A DNA stretch of 64,000 nucleotides from Kitasatospora terrestris (GTDB lineage Bacteria; Actinomycetota; Actinomycetes; Streptomycetales; Streptomycetaceae): the NCBI RefSeq assembly GCF_039542905.1, contig NZ_BAABIS010000001.1:7998001-8062000 (forward strand), in the 5' to 3' direction. A program made the translations under genes and the position numbers. The notes under the pieces were generated by a model that made no database searches, had not been told where the DNA came from, and saw nothing but the letters and a program-made list of their open reading frames with translations. Position 1 is the stretch's first letter, and the number at the start of each line of letters is the position of its first letter. This document shows, piece by piece, positions 7,887 to 17,056 of the stretch.

Positions 7887-9344
7887 GTGTCCGACACGCC
7901 CTACAAGTGGCGATGGGTCGCGCTCTTCGTGATCCTCGCCGCGGAGGTCATGGACCTCCTCGACTCGCTCGTCACCAACATCGCCGCCCCCGCCATCCGC
8001 GCCGACATCGGCGGCGGCGAGTCCACCATCCAGTGGCTCGGCGCGGGCTACACCCTCGCCATGGCCATCGGCCTGATCACCGGCGGCCGCCTCGGCGACA
8101 TCTTCGGCCGCCGCCGGATGTTCCTGATCGGCGCCGTCGGCTTCACCCTCGGCTCGATCGCCTGCGGCCTGGCCCAGGAGCCCGACCAGCTGATCGCCGC
8201 CCGGGTCGTCCAGGGCCTGCTCGGCGCCGTCATGCTGCCGCAGGGCCTGGGCATCCTCAAGGACATCTTCTCCGAGAAGGAACAGGCCACCGCGTTCGGC
8301 ATGTTCGGCCCGGTGATGGGCCTGTCCACGGTCGGCGGCCCGATCCTGGCCGGCTGGCTGGTCGACGCCGACCTGTTCGGCACCGGCTGGCGGATGATCT
8401 TCCTGATCAACATCCCGCTCGGCCTGTTCGCCGTCGCCGGCGGCCGCGCCTTCCTCCCCGAGTGGAAGAGCGCCCGCACCGTCCGCCTCGACCTGCTCGG
8501 CGCGCTGCTCGCCGCCGGCGGCTCGGCGCTGATGGTCTACCCGCTGGTCCAGGGCCGCGAGCACGACTGGCCGGCCTGGGCGTTCGTCCTGATCGGCCTG
8601 TCCGTCGCGGTGTTCGGATTCTTCGGCTGGTACGAGAAGCGCAAGAGCGCCCGCGGCGGCGACCCGCTGGTGGAGCCCAGCCTGTTCGCCAAGCGCGGCT
8701 TCAGCGGCGGCATGGTGCTCGGCCTGATGTTCTTCTCCGCCATGACCGGCTTCTGGCTGACCTTCAGCCTCTACACCCAGCTCGGCCTGCACTACTCGCC
8801 GTTCAAGGCGGGCCTCACCGGCATCCCGTCCTCGATCGGCATGGTCGTCGCCTTCGTCCTCTCCCAGGGCCTGCAGCGCTTCGGCCGCAAGGTGATGCAC
8901 GCCGGCCTGGTCGTCATGGTGCTCGGCGTCGGCGGCCTGATCCTCACCCTGCAGCTCGCGGGCGCCGAGGTCACCCCCTGGCAGCTGATCCCCGCGCTGA
9001 CCGTCTCCGGCTTCGGCATGGGCCTGGTGATGGCGCCGTTCTTCGACACCGTGCTCGCCTCCGTCGAGCCGCACGAGACCGGCTCCGCCTCCGGCACCCT
9101 CACCTCCGTCCAGCAGCTGGGCGCCGCGCTCGGCACCGCGATCCTCGGCACCGTCTTCTTCGAGCGGATCAAGTCCACCGACTTCGTCAAGGCCGAGCAG
9201 TTCACCCTCGGGGTGGAGATCGCCATGCTGGCCGTCGTCTTCGCCGCGGTCTTCCTGCTGCCCCGGCACGCCCGGCCGCAGGGCCACGGCGAGGCCGAGG
9301 CCGCCGAGCCGGAGAACCGGGCACCCGCCGAGGCCACCGTCTGA
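7887..9344 (+). CDS. MFS multidrug exporter, DHA2 (EmrB/QacA) family
   Basis: A 485-residue, about 14-helix drug:H+ antiporter. Visible features are MDLLDSLVTNIAAPAI in helix 1 (motif D1-like), GGRLGDIFGRRRMFLIG (motif A loop, about 66-82) and GPILAGWLV (motif C-like). The GTG start has GGAG about 8 bases upstream. The Pro/Glu-rich tail is cytoplasmic. Substrate unknown; the divergent TetR gene and operator array show it is a regulated efflux pump rather than a housekeeping transporter. A strong hairpin follows. Confidence 0.93.
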   Translation: MSDTPYKWRWVALFVILAAEVMDLLDSLVTNIAAPAIRADIGGGESTIQWLGAGYTLAMAIGLITGGRLGDIFGRRRMFLIGAVGFTLGSIACGLAQEPDQLIAARVVQGLLGAVMLPQGLGILKDIFSEKEQATAFGMFGPVMGLSTVGGPILAGWLVDADLFGTGWRMIFLINIPLGLFAVAGGRAFLPEWKSARTVRLDLLGALLAAGGSALMVYPLVQGREHDWPAWAFVLIGLSVAVFGFFGWYEKRKSARGGDPLVEPSLFAKRGFSGGMVLGLMFFSAMTGFWLTFSLYTQLGLHYSPFKAGLTGIPSSIGMVVAFVLSQGLQRFGRKVMHAGLVVMVLGVGGLILTLQLAGAEVTPWQLIPALTVSGFGMGLVMAPFFDTVLASVEPHETGSASGTLTSVQQLGAALGTAILGTVFFERIKSTDFVKAEQFTLGVEIAMLAVVFAAVFLLPRHARPQGHGEAEAAEPENRAPAEATV

Positions 9345-9384
9345 GCCGAATCCGGTACGTCCCCACACCACCGAGGTGCCCCAA

Positions 9385-9419
9385 GCGCCGCCCCGCCCTC
9401 CACCGGGGCGGGGCGGCGC
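9385..9419 (+). terminator. 14-bp GC hairpin after the MFS gene
   Basis: Arms GCGCCGCCCCGCCC (9385-9398) and GGGCGGGGCGGCGC (9406-9419) are exact complements with a 7-base loop, 41 bases past the stop. Confidence 0.75.
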
Positions 9420-9442
9420 CGCCGTCCGTCCGGCCCCCTACG

Positions 9443-11365
9443 ATGACGCCCATGGACACTGGGGGGCCGGCCGACCGGCTGATCGACGGACGGTTCGAAC
9501 TGCTGCAGCGGCTCGGCGGCGGCGGCATGGGCGTGGTCTGGAAGGCCCGCGACACCGCCCTGCACCGCGAGGTCGCGCTCAAGGAGGTCCGGCCGCCCGA
9601 CCCCGCCGTGCTCGCCGCCGACCCGGCCGCCGCGCACGAGCTCCGCGAGCGCGTCCTGCGCGAGGCCCGCGCCCTCGCCCGCCTCCAGCACCCCAACGTC
9701 GCCACCATCCACCACATCGTCGACACCCCCGACCTGCCCCACCCGTGGCTGGTGATGGAACTCGTCCCCGGCGGCTCCCTCGCCGACCGGATCGCCGACG
9801 GCCCGCTGAAGGCCGCCGAGGCCGCCAGGATCGGCCGCGGCGTCCTCGCCGCCCTGCGCGCCGCGCACGCCGCCGGCATCCAGCACCGCGACGTCAAGCC
9901 CGGCAACGTCCTGCTGCGCCTCGACGGCACGCCCGTGCTCACCGACTTCGGCATCGCCGCGATGACCGAGACCACCAGCCTCACCGCCACCGGCGCGCTG
10001 ATCGGCTCGCCCGAGTACATCGCCCCCGAACGCATCCGCGGCAACGAGGGCGACCCCGCCTCCGACCTCTGGTCGCTCGGCATGACGCTGTACGTCGCCG
10101 TCGAGGGCCACCACCCGCTGCGCCGCGCGACCACCTTCGCCACGCTGGCCGCCGTCCTCGACGAGCCGCTGCCGCCGCCGGTCCACGCCGGCCCCCTCGG
10201 CCCGGTGCTCGCCCGGATGCTCGGCCGCGACCCCGCCACCCGGCCCGACGGCGCCGAGCTCGACCGGCTGCTGGCCGCCGCCGAGCAGGGCCCGGCCATC
10301 GCGTACTCCTCCACCGAGCGCGACACCGGCCGTCCCACGATCACCCCGGGCCCGCCCGCCGACCCGTCCACCCCCTGGCCGACCGGCGGCCAGCAGCCCG
10401 GCACGCCGTGGCCCGCCACCGGTGCGCCCGCCTTCGGCGCGCCCGCCGCAGGCGCCGGCACGCCGTGGCCGGCGCAGTCCGCGACGGGTCGGCCGACGCC
10501 GTGGCCCGCGCAGTCCGCGACCGGGCAGTCCACCCCGTGGCCCGCGCAGTCCGTCACCGGGCAGTCCACCCCGTGGCCCGCCCAGTCGCCCACCGCGGGC
10601 GGTGGCTTCCAGGGCCCGACCGCGGGATCGGCGTGGGCCGGCGGCCCGACCTCCCCGTACGACGCCCACCCACCCGCCCCTGCCCGCAAGCGCGGCGGGC
10701 TGACGACCGTCGCGCTGGCCACCGCCGCCGTGGTGGTCGTGGCGGGCCTGGTCTGGACGTACAACCGGGAGACCGGCAACCACGGGGGCCGCAGCAACGA
10801 CGCCGGCGCCACCCAGAGCCCCGGCGGTCAGTCCACCGGCAACGGGACCGGGACCGGGACCGGGACCGGGACCGGCGGCGGAGGCTCCGCCAAGCCCAGC
10901 AGCACGCCCAAGACCACCACCGGCAAGGTGGACCTGCTCACCCCCGCCGGCCTGAACACCGCCGTGGCCGCCCTGGAGGCGCAGATGGGCGGCAGCAAGG
11001 TCGACGAGCTGGTGGTCTACCCCGAGTACGCCAGCGCCAAGGCCCCGACCACCGCCGACGCCAAGCTGTACGACACCTGGCAGTACCGCAACGGCCGCGC
11101 CGCCAAGCTGGAGCACTTCAGCGGCACCTTCAGCTCCAGCGACAAGATCATCGACCTGGGCGTCTACGACTGGAACATCGTGCCGTCGCTGATCGAGCAG
11201 GCCGAGAAGGCGCTGAACATCCCCAACCCGACCAGCCGCTACCTGATCATCGACGCCTGGAGCGAAGGCCAGCCCACCATCCGGGTCTACCTCGCCGACG
11301 CCTACGGCAGCAGCTACCTCGCCGCCGACCGCACCGGCAAGGTGATCAAGGCCTACCCGCGCTGA
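9443..11365 (+). CDS. Membrane Ser/Thr protein kinase (PASTA-less, repeat linker)
   Basis: A 640-residue Hanks-type kinase. Kinase domain about 16-275: Gly loop LGGGGMGVVWKA, Lys47 in VALKEV, HRD at 148-150, DFG at 168-170 and SPEYIAPERI. A Pro-rich juxtamembrane segment holds four 12-residue TPWPAQS-type repeats. One membrane helix (about 422-438) is followed by a Gly/Thr repeat and an outer domain of about 150 residues with no PASTA motif. The outer domain (GLNTAVAALEAQMGGSKVDE onward) resembles none I can name. Starts at 9443 or 9452 are both possible; neither has a clear ribosome site. The ligand and targets are unknown. Confidence 0.9.
   Translation: MTPMDTGGPADRLIDGRFELLQRLGGGGMGVVWKARDTALHREVALKEVRPPDPAVLAADPAAAHELRERVLREARALARLQHPNVATIHHIVDTPDLPHPWLVMELVPGGSLADRIADGPLKAAEAARIGRGVLAALRAAHAAGIQHRDVKPGNVLLRLDGTPVLTDFGIAAMTETTSLTATGALIGSPEYIAPERIRGNEGDPASDLWSLGMTLYVAVEGHHPLRRATTFATLAAVLDEPLPPPVHAGPLGPVLARMLGRDPATRPDGAELDRLLAAAEQGPAIAYSSTERDTGRPTITPGPPADPSTPWPTGGQQPGTPWPATGAPAFGAPAAGAGTPWPAQSATGRPTPWPAQSATGQSTPWPAQSVTGQSTPWPAQSPTAGGGFQGPTAGSAWAGGPTSPYDAHPPAPARKRGGLTTVALATAAVVVVAGLVWTYNRETGNHGGRSNDAGATQSPGGQSTGNGTGTGTGTGTGGGGSAKPSSTPKTTTGKVDLLTPAGLNTAVAALEAQMGGSKVDELVVYPEYASAKAPTTADAKLYDTWQYRNGRAAKLEHFSGTFSSSDKIIDLGVYDWNIVPSLIEQAEKALNIPNPTSRYLIIDAWSEGQPTIRVYLADAYGSSYLAADRTGKVIKAYPR
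10460..10603 (+). repeat. Four 36-bp in-frame repeats in the kinase linker
   Basis: Units 10460-10495, 10496-10531, 10532-10567 and 10568-10603 each encode TPWPAQS plus five variable residues. The length is a multiple of three, so copy number can change without breaking the frame. Confidence 0.85.
10844..10873 (+). repeat. Five GGGACC hexamers in the kinase outer linker
   Basis: GGGACC is repeated five times and encodes alternating Gly-Thr just outside the membrane helix. This is a slippage-prone simple repeat that keeps frame. Confidence 0.85.
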
Positions 11366-11473
11366 CCCGAGCGCCGTAGCCGCTCCGTCACCGCCCGCTC
11401 CTGGCGTTCGGGCGATCCGTTCTGTTCACTGGGAGTGTCCGGTGGGGTTTCCCGGCAGAACGGAGGGCGTGCC

Positions 11474-12079
11474 ATGGAATGCCCGCACGCACCCGGCTTC
11501 CACGCGGCTGTCCGGGCCCGGTACGGCGCCGCGGCCCAGGAGTTCGGACGGCTGGTCGCGGCCGTTCCGGAGGACCGCTGGAGCGCTTCCACACCGTGCC
11601 CGCGGTGGACGGTCCGTGACCTGGTCAACCACGTCACCGCCCAGCACATGTGGGTCTGCCAACTGCTCGGCGGTTACACGGCGGAGCAGCTCGGCCGCCG
11701 CTTCGAGGGCGACGTGCTCGGGGTCAACCCCGGCGGCGTCTGGCGGAGCGCGGCGCACAGCGGCGCCGACGCGCTCGCCGCACCCGGCGCGCCGGACCGG
11801 CTGATCCACCCGCCGTACGGACTGCGCGACGCCGGCGGGTACGCCGTCGAGCTGATCGCCGAGACCGTCGTGCACTCCTGGGACCTCGCCCGCGCGCTGG
11901 GCGAGCCGGGGCGGATGGCGCCGGAGGCCGCGGTCTTCGCGCTCAGCGAGTTCCGCGGCTACCGCAACCTGGCCGCGACCGGGCTGTTCGAACCCGCGCT
12001 CCCCGCCCCGGCGGGCGCCGACGCCCAGACCCGGCTACTCGCCCTGACCGGCCGCGACCCGGCCTGGGCCGCGCTCTGA
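11474..12079 (+). CDS. TIGR03086-type DinB/maleylpyruvate-isomerase-N family protein
   Basis: A 201-residue four-helix-bundle protein of the actinobacterial mycothiol-linked DinB superfamily. The conserved TPCPRWTVRDLVNHV lies near residues 39-53, and ETVVHSWDLARALGEP carries the second His. Three His-type metal positions (NHV, the aligned mid-helix position and VHSWD) fit the family pattern. The ATG at 11474 is preferred over an upstream GTG because GGAGGG lies 8 bases before it. Function in this family is mostly unknown; members are thought to be mycothiol-dependent transferases. Confidence 0.85.
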   Translation: MECPHAPGFHAAVRARYGAAAQEFGRLVAAVPEDRWSASTPCPRWTVRDLVNHVTAQHMWVCQLLGGYTAEQLGRRFEGDVLGVNPGGVWRSAAHSGADALAAPGAPDRLIHPPYGLRDAGGYAVELIAETVVHSWDLARALGEPGRMAPEAAVFALSEFRGYRNLAATGLFEPALPAPAGADAQTRLLALTGRDPAWAAL

Positions 12080-12143
12080 GAGCCGGCGGCAGGCCCTGGA
12101 GATCGGCCCCCGGCGCCCGGTTCTTGAGCGTCTTCGGTTCCGG

Positions 12144-12745
12144 TCACGCCGGTTCGGCTCGGCGTCGTCGGAGTTCGTCCAGTCCTTCGGTGCCTTCTTG
12201 GACGTAGGCGGGGAGGCGCTGTTCGCGGGCGAGGTCGACGGCGGACTGGAGAACGGTTGCGGCCTGGTCCAACTCGTCGAAGTGGAGGTGGGTGCGGCCC
12301 GTGATCAGCAGACAGCTGGTGACGCTCTTCAGGTTGCCGATCTGTTCGTTGATCTGGAGGGCCTCGTCGAGGGCGGCCAGCGCCTCGTCGCGGCGGCCCA
12401 GCCCCCGCAGGCTGTCGCCGAGGTTGGCCAGGGCCACGGCGATGTTGTACGGGTTGCCGTGCTGCCGCCAGATCTCGACCGCCCGCCGGTACCCCGCCTC
12501 GGCCGAGACGAAGTCGTTCAGCTGCAGGTGGGCAGACGCCATGACGGTGACCAGTACGTTGTCGTCCTCCGGGACGCCGAGTTCGAGGGCGCGCTGACCG
12601 TGGACGAGCCCGGCCGCGCCGTCGCCCATCTGATTGTGAAGAACGGCGAGATTCCTGAGTACGCGGGCCGCGATGTCGTCGCGGCCCGCCTGTTCGGCTC
12701 TGTCCCCGAAGCACTCGGAGGTGCACTCAGGTCGATCTGGAGATC
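12144..12745 (-). pseudogene. 5'-truncated TPR-domain gene remnant
   Basis: The reading frame encodes the C-terminal part of a tetratricopeptide protein: AARVLRNLAVLHNQMGD, then AVALANLGDSLRGLGRRDEA, ALAALDEALQINEQIGN and a final HLHFDELDQAATVLQSA. Such tails usually end LuxR- or SARP-type NB-ARC/TPR regulators. The TPR units begin mid-motif, no upstream in-frame start with a ribosome site is seen before 12629, and the coding signal stops at the Nudix gene border, so the front part is missing. A 161-residue product starting at 12629 is possible but unlikely to be functional. Confidence 0.65.
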
Positions 12746-13348
12746 CTATTGTCCATCTGTTGCCCCGGGCCCGGGCGTGGTCTCGCGGGTCGTTGGTGCG
12801 GGCCGGCCGGTCGGCCGGCGGTCGGCGAGGAGGAGGGCGGTGACGCTGCCCGCTTCGGTGATCCGGCCGTCCAGGGCCATGGCCAGGGCCTCGGCGAACG
12901 GGCACTCCCGGACGGTCAGCTCGCCCTCGGTGTCGTCCGGGGCGCGGCGGCCCGGGTGCAGTTCGGTGGCCCGGAACAGGTGCACCACCGTGGAGCTCGC
13001 ACCCGGCAGCGGGTGGACGGCTCCGAGCGGCTCCCAGTGCCGTGCGAGCAGGCCGGTCTCCTCCTCGAGTTCGCGTCGGGCCGCGGCCTCCGGCAGCTCG
13101 CCGGGCTCGATCCCGCCGCCTGGCAGGCTCGGCATGCGCCGGCCGGTGAGGTAGAACTCGTCCTCCACCAGCACGATCCGCCCCTGCCCGTCGAGCGCGA
13201 CCACCCGCACCGCGTCGGCGACCTGGACGTGCTCGTACGCGTACCCCGGGGCTCCGGGGGCCTCGACGGTGTCCCGCAGCAGCCGCAGGAACCGTCCCGT
13301 GTGCAGCACCTCGCGGCCCGTCCTGCGCCACCGGCCCTCCGCCGCCAT
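12746..13348 (-). CDS. Nudix hydrolase (ADP-ribose pyrophosphatase-like)
   Basis: A 200-residue protein with an intact Nudix box: GGIEPGELPEAAARRELEEE followed by TGLL (about residues 97-120), matching G-x5-E-x7-RE-x2-EE-x-G. The preceding VVALDGQGRIVLVEDEF and the HVQVADAV strand fit NUDT5/ADP-ribose pyrophosphatases. It cleaves nucleoside-diphosphate sugars; the exact substrate is unknown. The C-terminal 30 residues are disordered (RPTGRPAPTTRETTPGPG) and run to the junction with the TPR remnant, so the tail may be partly fused junction sequence. Confidence 0.88.
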   Translation of the reverse strand: MAAEGRWRRTGREVLHTGRFLRLLRDTVEAPGAPGYAYEHVQVADAVRVVALDGQGRIVLVEDEFYLTGRRMPSLPGGGIEPGELPEAAARRELEEETGLLARHWEPLGAVHPLPGASSTVVHLFRATELHPGRRAPDDTEGELTVRECPFAEALAMALDGRITEAGSVTALLLADRRPTGRPAPTTRETTPGPGATDGQ

Positions 13349-13503
13349 CCCGCGCCCTCCTTCGGCTCGCCGCGCTCCGCCGCCCCGAGCCTACGCGCCG
13401 CCCGGCCGCCCCGGGCCGTTCCACCGGTCGAAATCCCGTCCCCGCCGACGGCCTTCCCTGCTAGGGTCCGGCGGTTCGGTGACGATCAGGGGGAGGACCG
13501 CAG

Positions 13504-14271
13504 GTGCACCTGCAAGGATGGGCGAGGCGGAGCGGGGCGGGGCTGCTGGCGGCGGCGGGACTGGCCGGGTGTACCGGCGGGGGCGGCTCCTCGGAGGCCG
13601 TGGCCGAGGCGGACAAGGCGCCGGCGGTCGCGGCCATGTCGGCCCCGCAGGTGGTCCGCACCGGACGGCAGGCCCTCGCCGACGCCCCGTCCTTCACCTT
13701 CAACCTGGCGGTGGGCGTCCGCAGCTACCGCTTCCCGACCGTGTCGGTCACCGCCGACCGCTCGGGCCACTGCACCGGCACCCTCGCGGGCGAGTCCAGG
13801 GGCCCGGTGGAGGTGCGCCGGATCGGGCAGCGGGCCTGGGTCAAGGGATCGGCGGACTTCTGGAAGGAGTTCGAGGGCTCGCAGAGGGCGGCTGCCCCGG
13901 CCCGGCTGGCCGACCGCTACGTGCTGGTCCACCGGGGGTACAAGCCGCTGGACGACCTGGTCGCCCGGTGCGACCCGGAGTGGATCCTGGACTTCCTCGA
14001 CGAGAACATCGGCGGCGAGGAGCAGGAGAAGGTCGGCTCGACGACCATGAACGGCACCGACACCCTGCAGGTCCACAGCGGCACGCCCGGCCAGGGCGCC
14101 GAGCTGTACGTGGCCACGACCGGTACGCCGTACCTGGTGAAGCTGGCCCGCCAGGCCGGCCCGCGGGCCTCCACCGTCTCGTTCAGCGCCTTCGGGGAGC
14201 CGGTGTCCGTCACCGAGCCGCCGGCCGCCGAGACGGTCGACCTCGTGGAGGCCGTCACGGCCGCCGCCTGA
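13504..14271 (+). CDS. Putative lipoprotein, LppX/LprG-like size
   Basis: A 255-residue exported lipoprotein. A short Arg-containing N-terminus, hydrophobic core and lipobox LAGC (Cys near residue 23) are clear. The GTG start has GGGGGAGG upstream. The mature part (TGRQALADAPSFTFNLAV, GQRAWVKGSADFW) resembles the beta-sheet lipoproteins found across actinobacteria, where a threaded sheet binds a ligand, but I do not recognise a specific family. A TAGGGT at 13462-13467 could be its -10 box. It is monocistronic and followed by a strong hairpin. Confidence 0.8.
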   Translation: MHLQGWARRSGAGLLAAAGLAGCTGGGGSSEAVAEADKAPAVAAMSAPQVVRTGRQALADAPSFTFNLAVGVRSYRFPTVSVTADRSGHCTGTLAGESRGPVEVRRIGQRAWVKGSADFWKEFEGSQRAAAPARLADRYVLVHRGYKPLDDLVARCDPEWILDFLDENIGGEEQEKVGSTTMNGTDTLQVHSGTPGQGAELYVATTGTPYLVKLARQAGPRASTVSFSAFGEPVSVTEPPAAETVDLVEAVTAAA

Positions 14272-14280
14272 CAAGGCGCG

Positions 14281-14312
14281 GGGCCCCGCGGAGCGGGTGC
14301 TCCGCGGGGCCC
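14281..14312 (+). terminator. 14-bp perfect hairpin between convergent genes
   Basis: GGGCCCCGCGGAGC (14281-14294) and GCTCCGCGGGGCCC (14299-14312) flank a GGGT loop. It lies between the lipoprotein stop and the stop of the convergent lectin gene and could end transcription from both sides. Confidence 0.8.
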
Positions 14313-14329
14313 GTCGGCGTGGCGTCGGG

Positions 14330-16789
14330 TCAGCCGATGGTCCAGCGCTGGAGGGCCGAGCCGGTGTCGGTCTGCTGGGTGACCAGCGCGCCGTTGCCGC
14401 TGGAGGCGGTGGTCAGCGACAGCCCGCTCTTCTGGCTGGTCACCTTGTAGCCGCCGGTGGCCGCGGTGACGTTCCACCGCTGGTTGGAGCCGCCGGTGCA
14501 GGCCCACTGGATGATCGCCGCGCCGGCCGCGGTCGAGCCGCCGTTGACGTCCATGCAGAGGTTCGACTCGCCGTTGACGATCTGGTAGCTGCCGTCGGCC
14601 TGCTGGGTGAGGACCCAGTTCTGGTTGGCGCCGCCGTTCGGCGACCAGACGACCAGCTGGGTGCCCTGCGTGGTCGAGTGGTTGGGGTTGTCCAGGGCCT
14701 TGCCGGAGGCGACCAGGGTGTGGGTGCCGTTCAGTGCCGTGTTGACCGACCAGGTGAAGGCGGCCGAGCCGCCGGCCGTCCCCGAGGAGGCGGTGACCGT
14801 CACGGTGGAGGCGCCGGTCGCGGTCGGCGTGCCGGTGACGAGCCCGGCGGAGCTGATCGACAGTCCGGCGGGCAGGCCGGTCGCCGACCAGGTGAGCGCC
14901 TTGCCGGCCGAGTCGGTGCCGGAGAGCTGCAGCGAGACCGCGGTGCCGACCTTCGTCGACTGGTCGCCCGGGTTGGTGACGGCGACCGTCTCCTGCGCCG
15001 AGCCGACCGGGGTGAGGGTCAGGGTCTGCTCGGCGGCCGCCCGGCCGCCGCCGACCGCGGTGCCGCTGCTGTCGGTCCAGCTGCGCACCGGCGTGGTCTC
15101 GGCGGGCCGGGCGCTGTCCGAGGACAGGCCGAGCACCAGGCCGCTGTACCGGTTGACCAGGCGGAAGGTGCCGCCGGAGGAGTTGGCGATCACGAACCAC
15201 TGCTGGCCGACGCTCGGCCCGCCCTGCCCGGCCGCGGTCACGGTCGGCTTGGCGCCCCAGGCGCGGCCCGCCGTCCCGGTGGCGGGGACGCCCAGCAGCT
15301 GACCGGTGGAGCCGTTGGTGATCCGGTACGAGCCGTCGCCGTTGGCCGCGAAGGTCCACTGCTCCAGCGCCGAGCCGGTCGCCGCCGCCACCGAGGTGGT
15401 CGCCGAGGAGCCCGAGACCTGGGCCAGCACCCGCCCGCCGCCGCTCGCGATCCGGTAGCTGCGCGAGAGGTCGACCGGCGCGGCGGCCGGCGCGGAGGAG
15501 TCGATGGTCAGGTTCACGTACTGGCCGGACGCGCCGCCGGAGCAGCCGAAAGCGCAGTACGAGCGGAAGGTCTTGCCGACGATGGTGGAGCTGGTCCGGT
15601 TGGCGCCGTCGAGGAACCACCGGTACCAGGACGCGGTGTGGTAGCTGCCGCTGTCGCCGATCGGGTACCACTTCTGGCTCGCCAGGTCGTCGGTGGCGTA
15701 GTACTTCTGCGGGGCGTTGCCGCTCTGGTCGACGGCCTGCGGCTCGCCGATGTACAGGCCCAGGTAGGCGTTGTACGTGATGTCCATGACGAACAGCGGC
15801 GAGGTGGGCGGCATCTTGCCCGCGGCCACCTGCTGGTCGCTGGTCCCGGTGTTGGCCGGGTTGTACTCGCCGGAGGCCGGGGTGTAGCCGGTGGTGCTGG
15901 AGCCGTCGACCGGCACCATGTTGGACTCGCGTCCGCCGACGCCCGCCTCCGTCCAGGCGCCGTTGTACCACTTCTGCCAGGAGCCGGGCGCCATCTTCCC
16001 GGAGATCGGGGCGCGGGCCACGTGCTCGTGGAAGGCCTTCCAGCCGCCGGACTTGTCGACCACCCGGGAGCCGTAGAAGACGTAGAAGTAGCCGGAGGCG
16101 GCGTCCACGAACAGGCGCTGGTCGCCGTCGCCGTAGTAGTACGTCTGGTTCGGGAAGGCCGCCGTGTCACCGCGCTTGGTGCTGTACGGCGAGGTGATCA
16201 CGTGGTCCTTGATCTTCCAGGTCCTGCCCTGGTCGGTGGAGACCGCGTAGTCGATCGCGTCGTAGTGCAGGCCGTCGCCGAAGGGCTGCGGGGTGAACTC
16301 GTTGTGCACCAGCCCGTACCAGTCGCCGGTGTCCGGGTCGATCCACACGCCCGACAGGTCGCAGTAGTTCTTGTGCGCGTAGCCGCTGCCGGCGGGCGCG
16401 TTGGTGGCCTCCAGACCGGTGGGGGAGTTGTTGCAGCGCCAGGTGGTGTCGTTGTTGCGGTCGCTGGAGTTGGCCGGGTTGACGTAGTTGCTGACGGTCG
16501 CGTTGCGGCTCGCGGTGTCGAAGTCGGTGCCGGAGAAGAAGTCCCAGTAGCGGACGTCGTTGGTGCCGTAGAGCGCCGCCGACTGCTGGAACCAGAAGGT
16601 GCCGTCCTTGTCGATGTACGGCACGGCCGGGGTGTCGGTCGGGTGGCCGTAGGTGACCGGCGAGCCGACCGAGATCGAGAAGGTCGCCGCGGACGGGGGA
16701 GCCGCGGCGGCCGGCGGAACGGCAGCGGCCAGCGCCAGGGTCGCGGCGGCGACCCCGGCGGCCAGGGTTCGGTGCAGGAGGGTGGGCAC
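14330..16789 (-). CDS. Large secreted protein: propeller-like N-domain, Ig-like domain, ricin-type lectins
   Basis: An 819-residue exported protein. The GTG start (VPTLLHRTLAAG) has GAGGAG upstream and gives a clean signal peptide to about residue 32. The first ~410 residues hold repeated blade-like strands (YIDKDGTFWFQQS, GVWIDPDTGDWYGLVHN, AVSTDQGRTWK, LFVDAASGYFYVFYG), typical of five-bladed GH43/GH32 or sialidase-like propellers; STDQGRTWK resembles an Asp-box. Then come a ricin-like trefoil (about 435-600), a putative Ig/He_PIG domain (GLPAGLSISSAGLVTGTPTA) and a second ricin trefoil with QW motifs at the end. I cannot place the propeller in a named GH family. Confidence 0.8.
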   Translation of the reverse strand: MPTLLHRTLAAGVAAATLALAAAVPPAAAAPPSAATFSISVGSPVTYGHPTDTPAVPYIDKDGTFWFQQSAALYGTNDVRYWDFFSGTDFDTASRNATVSNYVNPANSSDRNNDTTWRCNNSPTGLEATNAPAGSGYAHKNYCDLSGVWIDPDTGDWYGLVHNEFTPQPFGDGLHYDAIDYAVSTDQGRTWKIKDHVITSPYSTKRGDTAAFPNQTYYYGDGDQRLFVDAASGYFYVFYGSRVVDKSGGWKAFHEHVARAPISGKMAPGSWQKWYNGAWTEAGVGGRESNMVPVDGSSTTGYTPASGEYNPANTGTSDQQVAAGKMPPTSPLFVMDITYNAYLGLYIGEPQAVDQSGNAPQKYYATDDLASQKWYPIGDSGSYHTASWYRWFLDGANRTSSTIVGKTFRSYCAFGCSGGASGQYVNLTIDSSAPAAAPVDLSRSYRIASGGGRVLAQVSGSSATTSVAAATGSALEQWTFAANGDGSYRITNGSTGQLLGVPATGTAGRAWGAKPTVTAAGQGGPSVGQQWFVIANSSGGTFRLVNRYSGLVLGLSSDSARPAETTPVRSWTDSSGTAVGGGRAAAEQTLTLTPVGSAQETVAVTNPGDQSTKVGTAVSLQLSGTDSAGKALTWSATGLPAGLSISSAGLVTGTPTATGASTVTVTASSGTAGGSAAFTWSVNTALNGTHTLVASGKALDNPNHSTTQGTQLVVWSPNGGANQNWVLTQQADGSYQIVNGESNLCMDVNGGSTAAGAAIIQWACTGGSNQRWNVTAATGGYKVTSQKSGLSLTTASSGNGALVTQQTDTGSALQRWTIG

Positions 16790-17056
16790 GGGTACTCCTC
16801 GGGTGACGGTGCGCCGACGTGGGGGAGCGGCGGGTGTGCGAGCCCCGGCCTGGGGAGCTGATGCTCCGAGTTGCGCACTCCGCGTCAGGAGACGGCAACT
16901 TCGAGCACACCGTGGCAGCCCCTCGCGGACACCGTCAAGGGGTGGGCGGCCGGTGGACGCAAAACGGCCCCGACCGGCACAAAAGTCCAATCGGGGCCGA
17001 CAGCTGTCCTTTGACGCCGCGCCACCCACCGGCCCAGACTCGGGGGACGGCGAACG

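Noticed and set aside
11435-11473. Upstream GTG start for the DinB-type protein
   Set aside because: It lacks a ribosome site, while the ATG at 11474 has GGAGGG at the right distance and aligns with the family start.
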